Assembly: GCA_023014335.1 (NCBI GenBank)
Contig: JAECYW010000025.1
Location: 620,001 to 684,000 of the forward strand
DNA length: 64,000 nt
Source: Galerina marginata
Lineage: Eukaryota; Basidiomycota; Agaricomycetes; Agaricales; Galerinaceae
Reading direction: 5' to 3'
Under the pieces are notes generated by a model, which had not been told where the DNA came from, searched no databases, and worked only from the letters and a program-made list of their open reading frames with translations. The first letter of the stretch is position 1; each line of letters begins with the position of its first letter. Positions 9,736 through 22,535 of the stretch are shown piece by piece. The position numbers and the translations under genes are program-made.

Positions 9736-9907
9736 CACTGCTGCGGCCCAACTATTTTGACGGGTAGGCAAAATCTGACGGTACGTTGTTTGAATTTTGC
9801 CAGTCCCTATTTTGCCAATGCTATGGTGGGGACACGTGACTTGGCAAAATCCAAACAACTTGCTTTGGATTTTGCATCCCCGGCAAAATAGTCCGGGCGC
9901 AGCAGTG
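9736..9907. mobile_element. 172-bp CACTA-type MITE
   Basis: The termini are inverted repeats of about 40 bp starting CACTGCTGCG and including ACTATTTTG (9736-9775 against 9868-9907, roughly 33 of 40 matching by eye). The interior is also largely palindromic (GTTGTTTG-ATTTTGCCA on both sides), so the element could fold into one long hairpin. A 3-bp CCG flanks both ends (9733-9735 and 9908-9910). CACT- termini plus a 3-bp target duplication are the hallmarks of the CACTA (EnSpm/CMC) superfamily. It has no coding capacity. Confidence 0.75.
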
Positions 9908-10127
9908 CCGGTGACTCCAGGATTGCCACGTTCCAGCCCACATCTACATTGTGGGAAAGTACATAACGTAATCTTGTGCAGGCGCCCGTCAGTCTAGCCT
10001 CTCCACCATCACCCAATAAACATATCACTGGCTCGAAACCGCCCTGGGTTCCGTTCAACCTTCCTGCCACACGATCCACTCTACCTTCTCTCAATCAGAT
10101 GATCATTAAGCCTCGTCAAATTTCGCG

Positions 10128-10256
10128 ATGAAACCCAGAAAGCGCAAGAAGGTAGAATCAAATTCTGATGCCGAAGATGAGGACGTCAAGGACAGTAAGG
10201 TTGATGCTCAGCAGTACCACAAGGCAAAAGTGACAACCAACCGCCTGGCAAAAACC
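10128..10256 (+). pseudogene. Possible N-terminal fragment of an F-box gene
   Basis: The ATG at 10,128 encodes a short, highly charged leader (KPRKRKKVES, then an acidic AEDEDVKDSK run) for about 43 codons up to a possible GTAATT donor. Mushroom F-box proteins often begin with such a basic-then-acidic leader, but no F-box follows here. It is probably a fragment. The next 600 bases show no conserved coding region. Confidence 0.25.
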
Positions 10257-10879
10257 GTAATTCTGATTCGCCTTCTCCTGGATCATGTTTTTTTTATCTC
10301 TCTGGGCTTACCCTGTATGGAGTTTGCGACCTAACTTTGGAGATACACCCCTAGGGATCAGAGGCGCCTGACACCTCTTCCTAGTTGGCGGGTAGACTGC
10401 GTCAGGAAGATAAGTTTGGGCTAGCCACCAGCAGGGATCATGCCACGGAACAGACACCAACCTCCGACCTCCAACGTCGAAAGGCTGACAGGATGCTCAG
10501 TGGAACCTCTGTTGCTCCGCGCCACGCCATGATTATCGCGATCGACCAGTTGGCGTTCTCGAGTCTCAAATTTTATATTCAGTAAGTATCACATTAACTG
10601 CGAGAAAGACGAAGGCATGTGCAAGTATGAAGAGCGCTAAGCGAATCATGTGGTTCTGTCCGTTCTGATAAGACTTGCACTTACCTCGTCTCTCTTTTTT
10701 CCTTCCCTTCTCCTTCCACAACCAAGGCTATACCACCTCAAACCTTTCAAACTCAACCAAAACTCCAAGGCAGATCGACCAACGACCAACCGAGGTCCTT
10801 GCCAAACCCAACTTGGTTCCCTCTTCTCCTTCCTTCCCCTCCCCGCACCGGCATCTCCAATGTTGGTAGACCCAGACCA

Positions 10880-11540
10880 GGCGTACCCCGGCGCTGCCAA
10901 TGCTAGGTGACCCTCGGTGTGTTTTTTGGGCGACTCCGCATCCGAAGGCCGTAAGAAAGAAATTTCAGGAAACTGCCTTTCGACGGTCGAAGTTGGTCGA
11001 GGCGCAGAAGCGGGAACTAGTCATATTCGGCGTAGCTGTCAGTGCGTTCTTTTGAGGTCGGTCTCGTTAGGTGTCTTTGCGTATACATACGCTGACCTGT
11101 TTTCTTTCTACGGAGTGCAGGACTTTTGCCACTTGGGCTAGGACACCTTTGTCGTTGAACTTGATCTCGAATGTGTCCATCTGCATGTCGATTGCTGCAG
11201 TATCAACGGCTCCACTTTTCTATGGATTTCGATGATCTGATCGAATGTGTCGACGGCTGATCATGACTGCTTGAAGGGCATAATTTCGAATGTGCCTTTC
11301 GTCGGTTCTTTCTGGTCGTTCAATACCGACATCATGAAGGTCTGAAGTCCTGTTGGGGCAACGTTTTCTTTGGTCGCGGTGCTGGCGAGTTCGGGACATC
11401 GCTCTCATTGCTCTGAAATATTGTAAGTGTCCACTTCGTATCCAGGTGGTCGTGTCGAAAAGGACTTCGGACTGATCCTTCTCTCGTAAAACTCGCATTT
11501 TCCCACCTCGAATCTTTGTAGCCAGCTCTATCATGACGAT
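10880..11540 (+). pseudogene. Remnant of an F-box gene 3' end and its downstream flank
   Basis: Frame pieces GDPRCVF, PHPKAVRK, ETAFRR and EAQKRELV match, in order, the C-terminus of the F-box gene at 27,590-28,588, but with frame breaks. The following bases up to 11,540 also match, in the opposite orientation, the flank at about 27,000-27,600. This is a degenerate copy of the gene end plus its 3' flank. Confidence 0.55.
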
Positions 11541-13162
11541 GTGAATGGTTTTCTCCTCATCAGTTGAGTCAACTATCTATTGACGTTGTGAGGAAATATT
11601 GAAACTCGATTATATATAAACGAACGAGGGGAAACCGGGAAGATACATGTCGAACGGATATGAGAACGGCTGATACAGTCAAAGTGACCCTCGCTTGGAA
11701 CTAGGAATACCATGCTGTTTTAAAACCAACACAGGCCCAGTTGGCCATCTAAAGTGTCACTCAACCTCACAACTGAGCTGAATAATTGGTGAAATATTCC
11801 AAAATCCTAGATACGGTGCTATTTATCTCAAGTCGGACACTGCCCGGTCGTTATTCGTCATTGACCAGGTGTCACTCCCAGAAGCAAAGAAGATCAAATG
11901 GCAAGATCGTTCGATGCTTTGGTGAAGAGGGAGAAAATACACGCCTGATTCTAATTTGCGTGAGCGCACCACAAGCCGGGTGGAGGTAATGATTTACTTG
12001 GAGATATCACATCGCATGAGACAAATGAGACACTTTGTAGCATGGGAATGGGCCCGAAGTGGTTTACCTAGTATGTCAAATCCTGAGCAGCTCGTTTCAT
12101 TAACATAGGGCTGAATACATCTGTGAGGCTAATACAACACAGATGAGAGGCGAGGATCGTTCTACTAGGCTCTCAGTGAGTTGGTCTTGAAAATAGATCA
12201 TAACTAGAACTGTGCCCTTATCCGTGTGGACTTCTTTGACCTTCCTTGGGATATCTTGACAGAAGTTATGAGCTGTCGAGTCAACAAAGTTGCTTTAACA
12301 AAGTCGACTCTCCACGTTGGCAGGGAATACCGGCCGGATACCGGCTTTTACAAATATGTCCTGACGTCCTTCATCCAGCTGCGTACAAATGAGCCGTGAA
12401 GGCGGCGTTAAACTTGCGGCTTCGTGGGTCCGGACATCGATGACATGCGAGAGACGCTTGCGCCCATGGTAATACTCTCGGAAGCCAACGTTCAGATTTG
12501 GACCGTGTAAGATATTTATTATTCAGTACTGCTACTCGTGAACCACTGACCTCGATGGATAAAACATAAATTTAAAAGCTGCTGACCATCTCATTTAGAC
12601 GCCAAGGGACGGTCTTTGGGATGTATTTTTCAGGAACCCGACCAGTGGCAAAAGGAGTAACAAAAGAAGTTCGCGCCACGTTTGCTGCTTTATTTAGAAA
12701 TCGAGCATGAATTGAGTCCGGTTACTCCGGTTCTGTCACCGTGGACAGGATCCACATAAGACAAGTACCACTAGCACGTAGCAACCATGCACTTTGCTAC
12801 ACTCTCCAGACACCTCTTGACATATCTTATTAAGATCACGAGGTTGGTTGCCCACATCGCCTAGCAGGTCCTGCTTATCTGACTTTGACTCTCGACACCT
12901 GCCTCCGAGTCCGATGTTAAAAAATTTTCAGGGTCCCCATTAGCAGTAATTGGACGACTTCGCCGTTCTATGTGAATAATAGACGAGTAATCTCGAAGTA
13001 ACGCGGCAGTCGATTAAAATATGCGATAGCTTGCGGCCAGAAAGAACCTTTAAAAGGCGAGTAGGAATCGAGTTTTCCTCTCAGAGATTTCTTACCTTTC
13101 TCACTTTTGACCTACGAACAATTTTCCAATTTTTTAGTGCCCTCTTCTCGAGCTCAGCCGCT
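11541..13162. other. Gene-free stretch
   Basis: I see no conserved coding region, repeat or RNA. The last 150 bases are the pyrimidine-rich leader of the PTR2 gene. Confidence 0.5.
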
Positions 13163-15624
13163 ATGTCTGTCACCCGACCAGACGACCAAGCCCTTGCTGC
13201 CTCGAACGAGAAATACAGGGCTTCCTCTTCGGATCAGCAGCACAACTTGCTTGACGGAATTCACGACGGCCTCGAGCCACCTACTGATGAGGAAAGAGCA
13301 GTCTTGCGCCGAGTCCCAGACAGTATTCCTTGGGATTCATATCGTGAGCCTGACCCATTCTCTACTATTGAAATATCTAAGGCATTTTATTGGCAGTAAT
13401 TGCTATAGTCGAGTTTGCTGAACGTTTTTCGGTATATTCATTTAAATTACTCCTGACCTTGATAAGCTGATAGCCCGCCAGTATTACGGATCCAGCGTCG
13501 TTTTTGTAAGTCGCTCAACCAATTTGACCCTATTCGACTTGCTAACGAGAGGAGAAAAAAAATAGACAAACTTCATTCAAAGGCCGCTACCTCCCGGCTC
13601 TCGCACCGGTGCTGCTGGACTCCATGGTCAAGCAGGAGCTTTGGGACTGGGTCAGCGGGCGTCCACCGGCCTGACGACATTTTACCTATTCTGGCATGTT
13701 CTAAAAAATAGATTGAGTAACACCACGCTGACTTCTTGCTGTCTAGGTCCTTTATAACTCCTCTTTTCGGCGCGTACATCGCCGATGCCCATTGGGGTCG
13801 GTTCAAAACTATCTGCTGGGCTGTGGCCATCGCGCTTGTGGGGCATATTATCCTCATTATTTCCGCTATCCCAGGTGTTATTGAGGGTAATGGCGCTATC
13901 GGCGCCTTCATTGTTGCATTGATAGTGACTGGTTTTGGTAAGCCAGCAGTAGTGTAACCTTCCTCGAATCAAGCAACTTAAAAAATTTGCGCAGGCACCG
14001 GGATGTTCAAGGCGAACATTTCTCCTTTGGTAGCCGAGCAGTATAAGCGCACTAAACTCTTCGTTGTCACGACCAAAAATGGCGAAAGAGTCATTGTCGA
14101 TCCCTCTCTGACAGTTCTGAGAATCTACATGGTAAGAATCCCGTCAACTCGGCATATGTAAAGCAAATAGTGAATTTATTCACCGTCACAGTATTTTTAT
14201 CTTATGATCAATGTGGGCGGCGTAATTGGGCAGGTCGGAATGGTATATGCCGAGAAGGTAAGCCCATTCAAGTTCTCTCCCGCTCTACTCGGAAAATAAA
14301 ACATATTTTCTGTGATTAGTTTGTCGGATTCTACCTCTCTTACACACTTCCCACCGCCGTCTTCCTGCTTTGCCCGGTTATTCTCTACATCGGACGCAAC
14401 AAATATTCCTACTCGCCTCCCACCGGATCGGTCCTCGCGACAGCCATCCGCCTTTGGAGACATGCCGCTCGAGGAAAGTGGAGCTTGAACCCGGTAACGA
14501 CTTACAAGAATATGAAAGCACCTGGCTTCTGGGAGAATGTGAAGCCCAGCAAATTTTCTGGCCCTGGACCGAAACCAGCGTGGATGAATTTCGATGACCA
14601 GTGGGTTTACGAAGTTCAACGCGGTATTAACGCCTGCGGTGTCTTCTTGTGGTACCCGATTTACTGTGCGAATTCAAATTTCAGTTTTTTCTGCTTGATG
14701 CTAATTTAACGTCATGCTTATAGGGTTGACTTACATACAATTGAGCAGCAATTTGACCTCCCAAGCTGCCACTATGGAGCTTCACGGCCTTCCTAACGAT
14801 GTCCTCTCTAATTTGGATCCGTTAACGGTGACGATCCTTATTCCCGTGTGCGATCTCTTGGTAAGTGCTTAACGAATACCTTGACGGCTCTTTTGAGCTG
14901 AATTTAACACCACAGCTCTATCCCGCACTCCGTCGTATGGGCGTGAACTTTAGTGCACTCAAGAAAATTACAGCGGGATTTATGACCGGCGCAGCTGCGA
15001 TGATCTGGGCTGCAGTTCTTCAGCACTACATCTACAAGGTCAAAAAAAAGCATCCTTACTTTCTGACGTCTGCTCATATACTTTATATTTTAGACGAGCC
15101 CTTGCGGTAATCATGCTTCCGAGTGCAGCGGTGTTGCCCCTCTTAACGTCTGGCTTCAGTCTGGATCGTAAGTCCTCCAATTAAAATTCGTACATTGTGC
15201 CCATCTGACGCAGTCGGTCTTCCTTTGCCAGCTATATCCTCTTCGCTATTAGTGAAATCCTCGCGTCGATCACTGGCCTCGCATACGCCTTCACGAAAGC
15301 GCCGAAAAATATGCGGTCCCTGGTACTATCCCTATTCCTGTTCATGACAGGCCTGTCGTCCGCCATCAGCGAGGCATTCGTCTGTACGTCTACATTCACC
15401 TTCCCATAATCACAAATTATCATCTAAAATGTCCTCCAGCATTGTCCGGTGATCCCTTGCTTGTGTGGAACTACGGAGTAATAGCTGCTCTCGCATTTAT
15501 CACTGGTCTTGCATTCTGGTGGTCGGTCCGCGGTCTCGACGCCAGGGAAGATGAGTTCAATGGCTTGTCTGCTGGACACGTTGGAGGAGTCAGTAATGAA
15601 AAGAGTGACGATGTTGACTCCTAA
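13163..15624 (+). CDS. ptr2: PTR2-type proton-coupled di/tripeptide transporter
   Basis: A plasma-membrane POT/PTR family symporter that imports di- and tripeptides with protons. About a dozen exons are joined by introns of 45-65 bp. The N-terminus is a hydrophilic tail, then the PTR signature FAERFSYYG across the exon 2-3 junction, NFIQRPLPPGSRTG, TPLFGAYIADAHWGR, GTGMFKANISPLVAEQY and the second signature YFYLMINVGG. A charged cytosolic loop (KYSYSPPTGSVL ... NMKAPGFWE) separates the two six-helix bundles. The C-terminal half includes IPVCDLLLYPALRR and an acidic tail ending at TAA. One junction near 13,700 has a poor donor (GTTCTA) where FYLFWH should join TPLFGAY, so that exon end is uncertain. 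The length fits the family. Confidence 0.9.
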
Positions 15625-17942
15625 TTGCTATGCCTCTTCGTCTGTAGTCCGGTTTTTCGATAAACGGTCACTGGCGACATTTCAGCCCGGTCTTATTTTT
15701 CTCCCTCATCTTTCAGCAAGCGCCTTGAGGGCTGTCTGTCTCGTAGATCAGCATGTTTCTTTTCGCTATTGGATTATTCTCGCTACGTGGCCAGCGCTTT
15801 TGATACCACTTATTATTACTCAAATAAATAATATAATATTCGGCTTACAATCTAACTGAGTGGCCTTGACACAGCAATAGATGCCTAGTGATACAGCCAG
15901 TGCCTTTGAATTGACGAGCTCGAGCGTGGTATCCGAGCCGTGCAGCACGCTAACGGGACGCCAAAATGGAAGCGGAGAATACGGGAGAACCGAGAAAAAG
16001 TAGGAAAGAAAAGGCGAGAACGTCAACACGAGTGTTGATGACATCTCGGAATGAAATAGGGTACATATTCCATAGGATCTCTCTAAAAAACGCAGAGACA
16101 GTTTACGAATTCTGTGACGAATAGTGTATACGTCGTTTTCCACTGGTCCTATATAAGGATGGCTGAATATAATATATATATAATGAAAGAGACTAACGCA
16201 CGACTTTCGCTGGACATCGATGAAAATATTCATCAGAGAGCCGAACTGGGAACAGCAAATGTTAAACATGACGGCGTTGGCACAATTATAAAGATGCGTG
16301 CAATCGTAATTTGACGATGTGTAACGGCAACGGCACGGCTTCATCGTAGATGAAGGATGTGGAGGCGGGTCCACGCCGAGTCCTGCAGAACGAACGAACG
16401 ACCACCGAGGTGGCAGGCGGGTGAGGATGCAAGCCTAGCGTCGACCACTGACGAGCCCGTGGGGCAAGCTGGGTGCCAGCCTGCTTCCTCCTCGTTCCTT
16501 GACTGTCGCACCACCACCGCCTCCCTTTCCTCATCAATGTGGTTTTGATTAAATAGCCCGGCCCACATCTCTTGAAGGAGGGGCACTCGGGGCGAACGGC
16601 GCAGCGTAGGGCGTCGGGGTACCGCTATACAGCCCACTTGCTGCTACGTCACTGTGGTGGTGACGTGAGCGAATGTGGGCGGAATGCTCTGGCGGGTACA
16701 TACCTTCTTCATTTCCTTTGCTTCCTTAGTACGCCAGCCATAGGTCAGTCGTGGGTCCGCATGATCTTCGCTGTCATGACCTTTCGCGGTCGTGGTTATG
16801 GGTTCGATAGGGCGCTATTCGTACTTGTGAGGGGTCAGCGAACGCGAGCGTGGAAGCACGGAGGGTGCGAAGTGCTTACCTGCTCATGTTTCCTCTACCT
16901 TCCAGGTTCCTACACCTACTCGGCTCAGAGTCTGACGTCTATGTCCCGTCGTCTGCGTGGCTTGCGTCCGTCGCGTGATCCTTCGGCGGCTACGATCAAA
17001 ATTTGGGGTTTCCAGTATGCGCTATTGAAGGCGATGAGGGTAGAGGCGCGCTGAGCTTGTTGGCAATGTGCTCTGGTGGTGTCACTGGTCAGAAAGTCAG
17101 AAATGGAGGTGATGCGCGTGTGAGTTTCACCAATTTAGATCACTGTGTCAACACTGTTTTTCCTGACGTTCATGATCTTTAATGGTGCTTAGCGCTTAGC
17201 ACTTGCTCAGCGTGTTTTCGAAGCTCGGAGGATGTGAAAAATGAAGACTCCCCATCGGATGGCCTACGGTGCCGGCCCAAATTCTCATCGCTATGATTCA
17301 GTATGAACGACACCTCGATCGAAGACACAGCCAAGACTCAGCACACCTTGGCTTACAGGCGGTGTGGAGAAGACTGCATGAGTCCTAGATGATTGTTCAT
17401 CGATGGTTCATCTGTGGCCCTCTCCCGACCTCGTTGGATTCCGATGGAAATGCAGACTGGACGCGTTAACTACACTTTCATCAACGAAAATTGGCCCCCC
17501 CATGATCATAACAAGACTCGTTTTGAACTGCTAAGGCCACAGACCCAGCCCGGTCTGACCCACTCTGAACTCGATCTTGAGACCTCCCGATTCCTCTTTT
17601 CTTTTTGAGTTTTGTTTTGTACCCCCGATGCAGACGCCTGCAAGGTCAAATACTCTACAAGGGAATCGCAAGAAATGCAGATACATATCGTAAGTGACAT
17701 TCTTCTTTGCATAAACTTGAACGGAGGTCTTATTTCCTTCTACAGAGTGCCTGTTTAAACAATTCATCTGTCACTAGCTCAACTCGCATCTTTAAAATCC
17801 ACCTGACGATGGTGGTTCATACTATGAAATGTCAGTAAACATGCGTAATCTGTGGAAGCTCTACAAGCTGAAGACCTTCTGCGCATAGTACTCGGAAACG
17901 GCGAAACGAAGGCGGGTATGGACCGCAAACTTAACCCAAAGA
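15625..17942. other. Mostly gene-free stretch
   Basis: There is an AT-rich tract near 16,140-16,190 and several short ORFs without recognisable domains. One (about 16,760-17,054) begins at an ATG and encodes an Arg-rich peptide of about 97 residues, but nothing supports it as a gene. Confidence 0.4.
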
Positions 17943-18488
17943 TTGACCAGCGATATTCCTGCCGTGGACTTAGGTTCGCGCTCGCTGCTTGGACTTGGGC
18001 TACGAATCCATCTTTATCAAGGTATATTTTATGATTCTCCTTTGAATTTTGAGGAGCTAATGGTTCTTCAGGTTTTGCTAGATTGCCATGACTCCAATGA
18101 ACGAGAGCAAAACCTGGAGAAGAGCAAGAGGGGCTGGCTCGGGGCGGATGATACTCAAGTAAAGAGGTATGTTGAAATTATCCAGCGCGAGATAGCGTCT
18201 TGCGGCGTTTCTAACACACTCGTCCCACCTTGCCCGGCTCTAGACGTCCAAAGCCTCATACATCTGTCACTCGCACATCTCCTCGATGACCATGCTAGAA
18301 AATTGCATTTAATAGGAGTTTATGAGTGTCAGACACGCTCTTCAGTTTTTGATTCGCTTCAATTTCCAGTACTGAGTGACTCTCGTATGTGCTTGCGCTC
18401 TCGCCCTATTCGTCGTTTGAAATTTTCAGCTTATGTTATTCAGCTACATCGCTGCAAGATGGCCCTTTCACCCTGTGCTGTCCAGTAA
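17943..18488 (+). CDS. Unrecognised ORF fragment upstream of the NACHT gene
   Basis: A frame of about 180 codons with a reasonable globular composition (EELMVLQVLLDCHDSNE, LGADDTQVKRYVEIIQREI, LDVQSLIHLSLAHLLDD). It lacks an ATG at its 5' end, so it would be an internal exon of an uncertain gene or a remnant. No family is recognised. Confidence 0.2.
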   Translation: MTSDIPAVDLGSRSLLGLGLRIHLYQGIFYDSPLNFEELMVLQVLLDCHDSNEREQNLEKSKRGWLGADDTQVKRYVEIIQREIASCGVSNTLVPPCPALDVQSLIHLSLAHLLDDHARKLHLIGVYECQTRSSVFDSLQFPVLSDSRMCLRSRPIRRLKFSAYVIQLHRCKMALSPCAVQ

Positions 18489-18783
18489 GTACAAATCCGG
18501 GCCAACTGGGGTACGAACTCTCTGCTTTAAACTTCCCAGTGCTTCCTGTACCTTTTCCTCGCCGAGTCGCAGGATGTGTCAAGGTCCTCAAGGACGTGAC
18601 AACAAGCCGCTAAAGCACTCGATGTACGCGGGTTTTGAGATTTAAATAAACGTACTTGTCACATGTATGGGCAAATGGCGCGGACAGTCCTAAACTTAGG
18701 GTGAAGCACTGCATTTGTGGGAAAACGAACGACAGCCAAACAGACAATCGTCCAGCCCTTCCACCTTTCAACCCACTCCTATC

Positions 18784-21700
18784 ATGTCTGATCCGACGAG
18801 ACACCCAGGAGGCAACTCGTTCTTTGCCGGTGCTAGCGGTACCAGAGTCAACGACTGGACATTCACTCAAGTTCAAGGGGACGTTCACCATAACAATTTC
18901 TCTGGGCAATCTCAAGACGCTGGTGAGTGATCAAGCCCTAACATATAGTCGTACTTTGAACATATTCCCGAAGGCCTCATCGCGCTGAGCCATGTCATAT
19001 CTCATGAAGCGATCCACGATTCCTTGGAGAGGTACCCAGCAGGCAAGTGTCACCCCGGCACTCGCGAAGAAATCATCAAGACGATTCAGGAATGGGTCAA
19101 AGACCCGAACCCTCCCTCAAACGTGCTTTGGATCTACGGACCGGCAGGAGCAGGGAAATCGGCCATCATGCAGACAGTTGCGGAATTCCTCCTTGAATGG
19201 TTGAAAGAACATTACGCAGGTAGTTTCTTCTTTGCCGACGGAAAACCCAAGTGCAATCAAGGCAGTGCGTTGTTCTGCACGCTGGCCTACCAAATTGCGA
19301 TAAACGTGCCAGGCATGCGAGAGGCCGTGAATAACGCGATGGTCGCCGACGTCACCCTCCACACGAAGTCGATGGAGACACAATTCCGGTCCCTCATTGT
19401 CGAACCTTTCAAGCATTGCCAACTCCCTCCAGCGCACACTCCAACAATCTTAATCGACGGCTTAGACGAATGCCAGGGATCCGACATCCAGCGAGGAATC
19501 TTGAAGCTTATCGCGAATGCAATGACTGCTGCTGGCGTTCCACTCCGCTTCGTGATTGCCAGTCGTCCCGAATTTTGGATTCGCCAAGAATTTGATCGGA
19601 AACCACTCTTTGACATAACCCAGCGACTCGACCTCGGCGATTCTTTGCAGTCTTCCCTCGATATCAGGAAATATTTGAACGATGGCTTTGCTGAAATTTA
19701 TGATAAGAATCTAGACATCATGACCGGAATCCAGAGTCCATGGCCACCGAAAAATGTAATTGACCGCCTGGTTTGTGATGCATCCGGGCAATTTATCTAC
19801 GCCTCTACCGTTCTGAAGTTCGTTGGCACCGAATTTTACGATCCACGAAAACAACTTGATATCATTTTCATGCCTGGTCCCTTACAGGCTTCTGCATTCT
19901 CAGATCTTGACCGGCTTTACACGAAGATCTTGTCTGTCTATCCTAGACGAGCGAGTCTAGTCCATGTTTTGGAAGGCCTTCTCATAGATGCACATCAAAC
20001 CCTAATTGAAGAATGTCTTGGTGTTGAGCATGGAGAACTGAATTTGGTTTTGCGAGCAATTAGTTCGCTTCTGTTGTGGGCAAAGGAGGCGCCAGTTGAT
20101 CAGGACAAAGATCTGCAATTAATTTATCGACATGAGACACCCCGCCCATTTTTTTCTCATCGATCCTTGCAGGAATACCTCATGGATTCGAATCGATCCG
20201 GTGAATTTGTGATCAATCGCCAAATGGTGGCTGACAAAATTTTCAACCATTTCGTCGATCTCATTATCGATGGCCTCATTGGAGCCCAAGACCATTGGTA
20301 CCCTTGACTCCCTTTGCATTTTCAACCTCATTGACTCATTTTACGACAGGTACCCTTCAATGGCAGTGTCCGCTGATAATAAGTGGTTGAATGTCTTACA
20401 CCGGAGTTTGTCAAGCTATGCAACTCCGTCAATTATCGACACGCGTCTCAGTGATTTGCAAGCTGCAATCCGAACACTTGTAGATGAAGGAAACAGCATA
20501 ACAACACACTCCAACTGGAAGTCCCTATTGCGCCACACCTCCTATACTGAGGAGATAGTACATAGTATTGTGGACCACCGAGTGAGACATTCATTTGCAC
20601 CCAGTTGCAGACTGTTGACAACTTTTCCAGCAGGAAAATCCTACAACTATACACCGTGGCATTTGCCATGACATTTTTGCCGTCAATAGTGTGTGCTTTC
20701 GACAATTACTGGCCTTCACTAACTTCCTGGAATTCGAGAATGTGCCATATTTTGTTGAAGCCGGTGATGTACTACCCTTGGTCAACATCCTTGGCGTTAG
20801 TGAAGAACGTTGTAAAATGTTTCTCATCGACAACACGCACCTGATTAAGGTCATGTTTCAAGGATCTGGTGGCACTGCTCAAGAGAAGTTCCACTTGGTC
20901 CCCAGGTACTATCCTACGCTTTGCCTCACAGAATTTCTGCAGAGCGCATTGCATGGCGGTGTATTTCATGTTGAATATCGCCGAAAATTCATTCGGCTCA
21001 GTCAGCAAGCACTGGCATTTCTCAATAACCCACAGGAACAATTACGTTTGGGTGCCAATATGTAAGTCTTGTGGCTATAATTTCCTCATAACCAGACTTA
21101 ACTGTGTTCAATGTCATAAAAGACCGCCACTCCAAGACCCGCAGCACCTTGCGTATTTTTTCCGAAAATTTCTTTCTTGCCGTGATATTTCAGACATAAA
21201 ATTTGAGGAAGATCCAGAAAATAGTGAGAATATGCAAGCTTTTATGGAACTCTTATGTGCGGGTGATAATTGGAGAAAATTAACGATACCACAACGCCCG
21301 TTCCTTGTTGAGGAGCTCGTTATTCTTAAATGGTTGTACCGACAATTAGTAAGCAGACACTTACCCTTCTGCTATGCACCATTAATCTTGTTTTAGGACA
21401 AAGATCCGACTCCGTTATTGGTCGACCGTTTTCGAAAACGAATGATAGAGATGATAAGTCAAATATACGAACAACACGTGCTCCCAAGTTTTACGGCCCT
21501 GTACTTTTCTGACGATTTACACACCGAAGAAACATGGTTAGCGTCGGTATCATTTCCTCCTCTTGACCACAGCCTCCAAAAACAATACCCGCCTTCGAAG
21601 CATACCATCCCTCCATATAATATCAGTCACAGCATTCTTCGGTTAAATCGAAACTGGAATGACCATTATCTATGGTTAAATCGTGTTCAAATAAGCGTCA

Positions 21701-22166
21701 GGATTACTGCCGCCATGGAGGAATGGGTCCACCACCCGCCATTTGACCGTATAAAATGTTACACACATTTTCTAGAGTATCACTTACTTTCCTATGCAGC
21801 ACTCTTCCACTCCTGCATCACTGATGAATCCCCGACTGAACTTCGGTATTGGGTTAGCTCGAAATATTTTGCACTGTGGTTTTCGTATGCGTACCCGAGT
21901 AAAAAGATCCTGGTCGGCCTTTGGACTTTATGCTACCTTCTCCCCCGGATTGCAGCGAAATGGGAACCACCAAAAGGATTTTGCTCTGGGGCCATCAATT
22001 TTCTCGAGGTGTGTTTCGAAAGCTTACCTCTTACCGCTCTAACTTGTTTCTAAACATGCAGAAACACGAGTTCGACCCAACTGGCGAGTTGCATTCATGG
22101 TTGGGGGGTTTAACGGAGTGCGAAGCTTGCTCGGGTGACTCAGATGAAGAGGACACGGACGAATAA
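18784..22166 (+). CDS. NACHT-domain STAND NTPase
   Basis: A large NACHT protein of the kind abundant in mushrooms, where STAND proteins are thought to act in non-self recognition. Exon 1 (18,784-18,922) gives a short N-terminus with a T-Q-V-Q-G-D-V-H-H-N-N-F motif in place of a long effector domain. After a GTGAGT intron, exon 2 (18,974-20,297) carries Walker A GPAGAGKS (about residues 102-109), Walker B ILIDGLDEC (about 205-213) and a sensor-like FVIASRPE. Exon 3 resumes at 20,350. Further exons continue with FLEFENVPYFVEAGDVLPL, FMELLCAGDNWRKL, EWVHHPPFDR and the acidic tail DSDEEDTDE. The exons near 20,590-20,690 and 21,063-21,120 are not resolved. No TPR, WD40 or ankyrin repeats are evident. 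The following gene is convergent. Confidence 0.85.
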
Positions 22167-22535
22167 GAGCTCGAAGGATGAATCTGTATGGTGGCGTTAG
22201 ATGGACTCCGTTTTAATATTTCAAGGCAAAAATACGAGGCAGGCAGGGGACCATTCGACACTCATGTAGTTTAACCTGCAAAGACAATGGCCAATTTCGC
22301 GTGCTTAACATACCGTATTATCAACAAATTTCAACGTCGACCTATTTCTGATTCATTGTGGAATATCTGTATATTGGTAAACTGCAGTTAGGAAAGTAAG
22401 AACACAATATTCAATGCTTAAGACTGAAACGCACTACACAGGACTACGGGATGGGGGCATATGGTGCCCCTTGGCTTTAAGTATGGGCCGGCACGAGCTG
22501 AAAAATCCGCTGTCATGCAAATAATTAAGGCGAAT

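Noticed and set aside
16572..17054. 160-residue ORF
   Set aside because: It needs a non-ATG start, is Arg-rich and has no recognisable domain.
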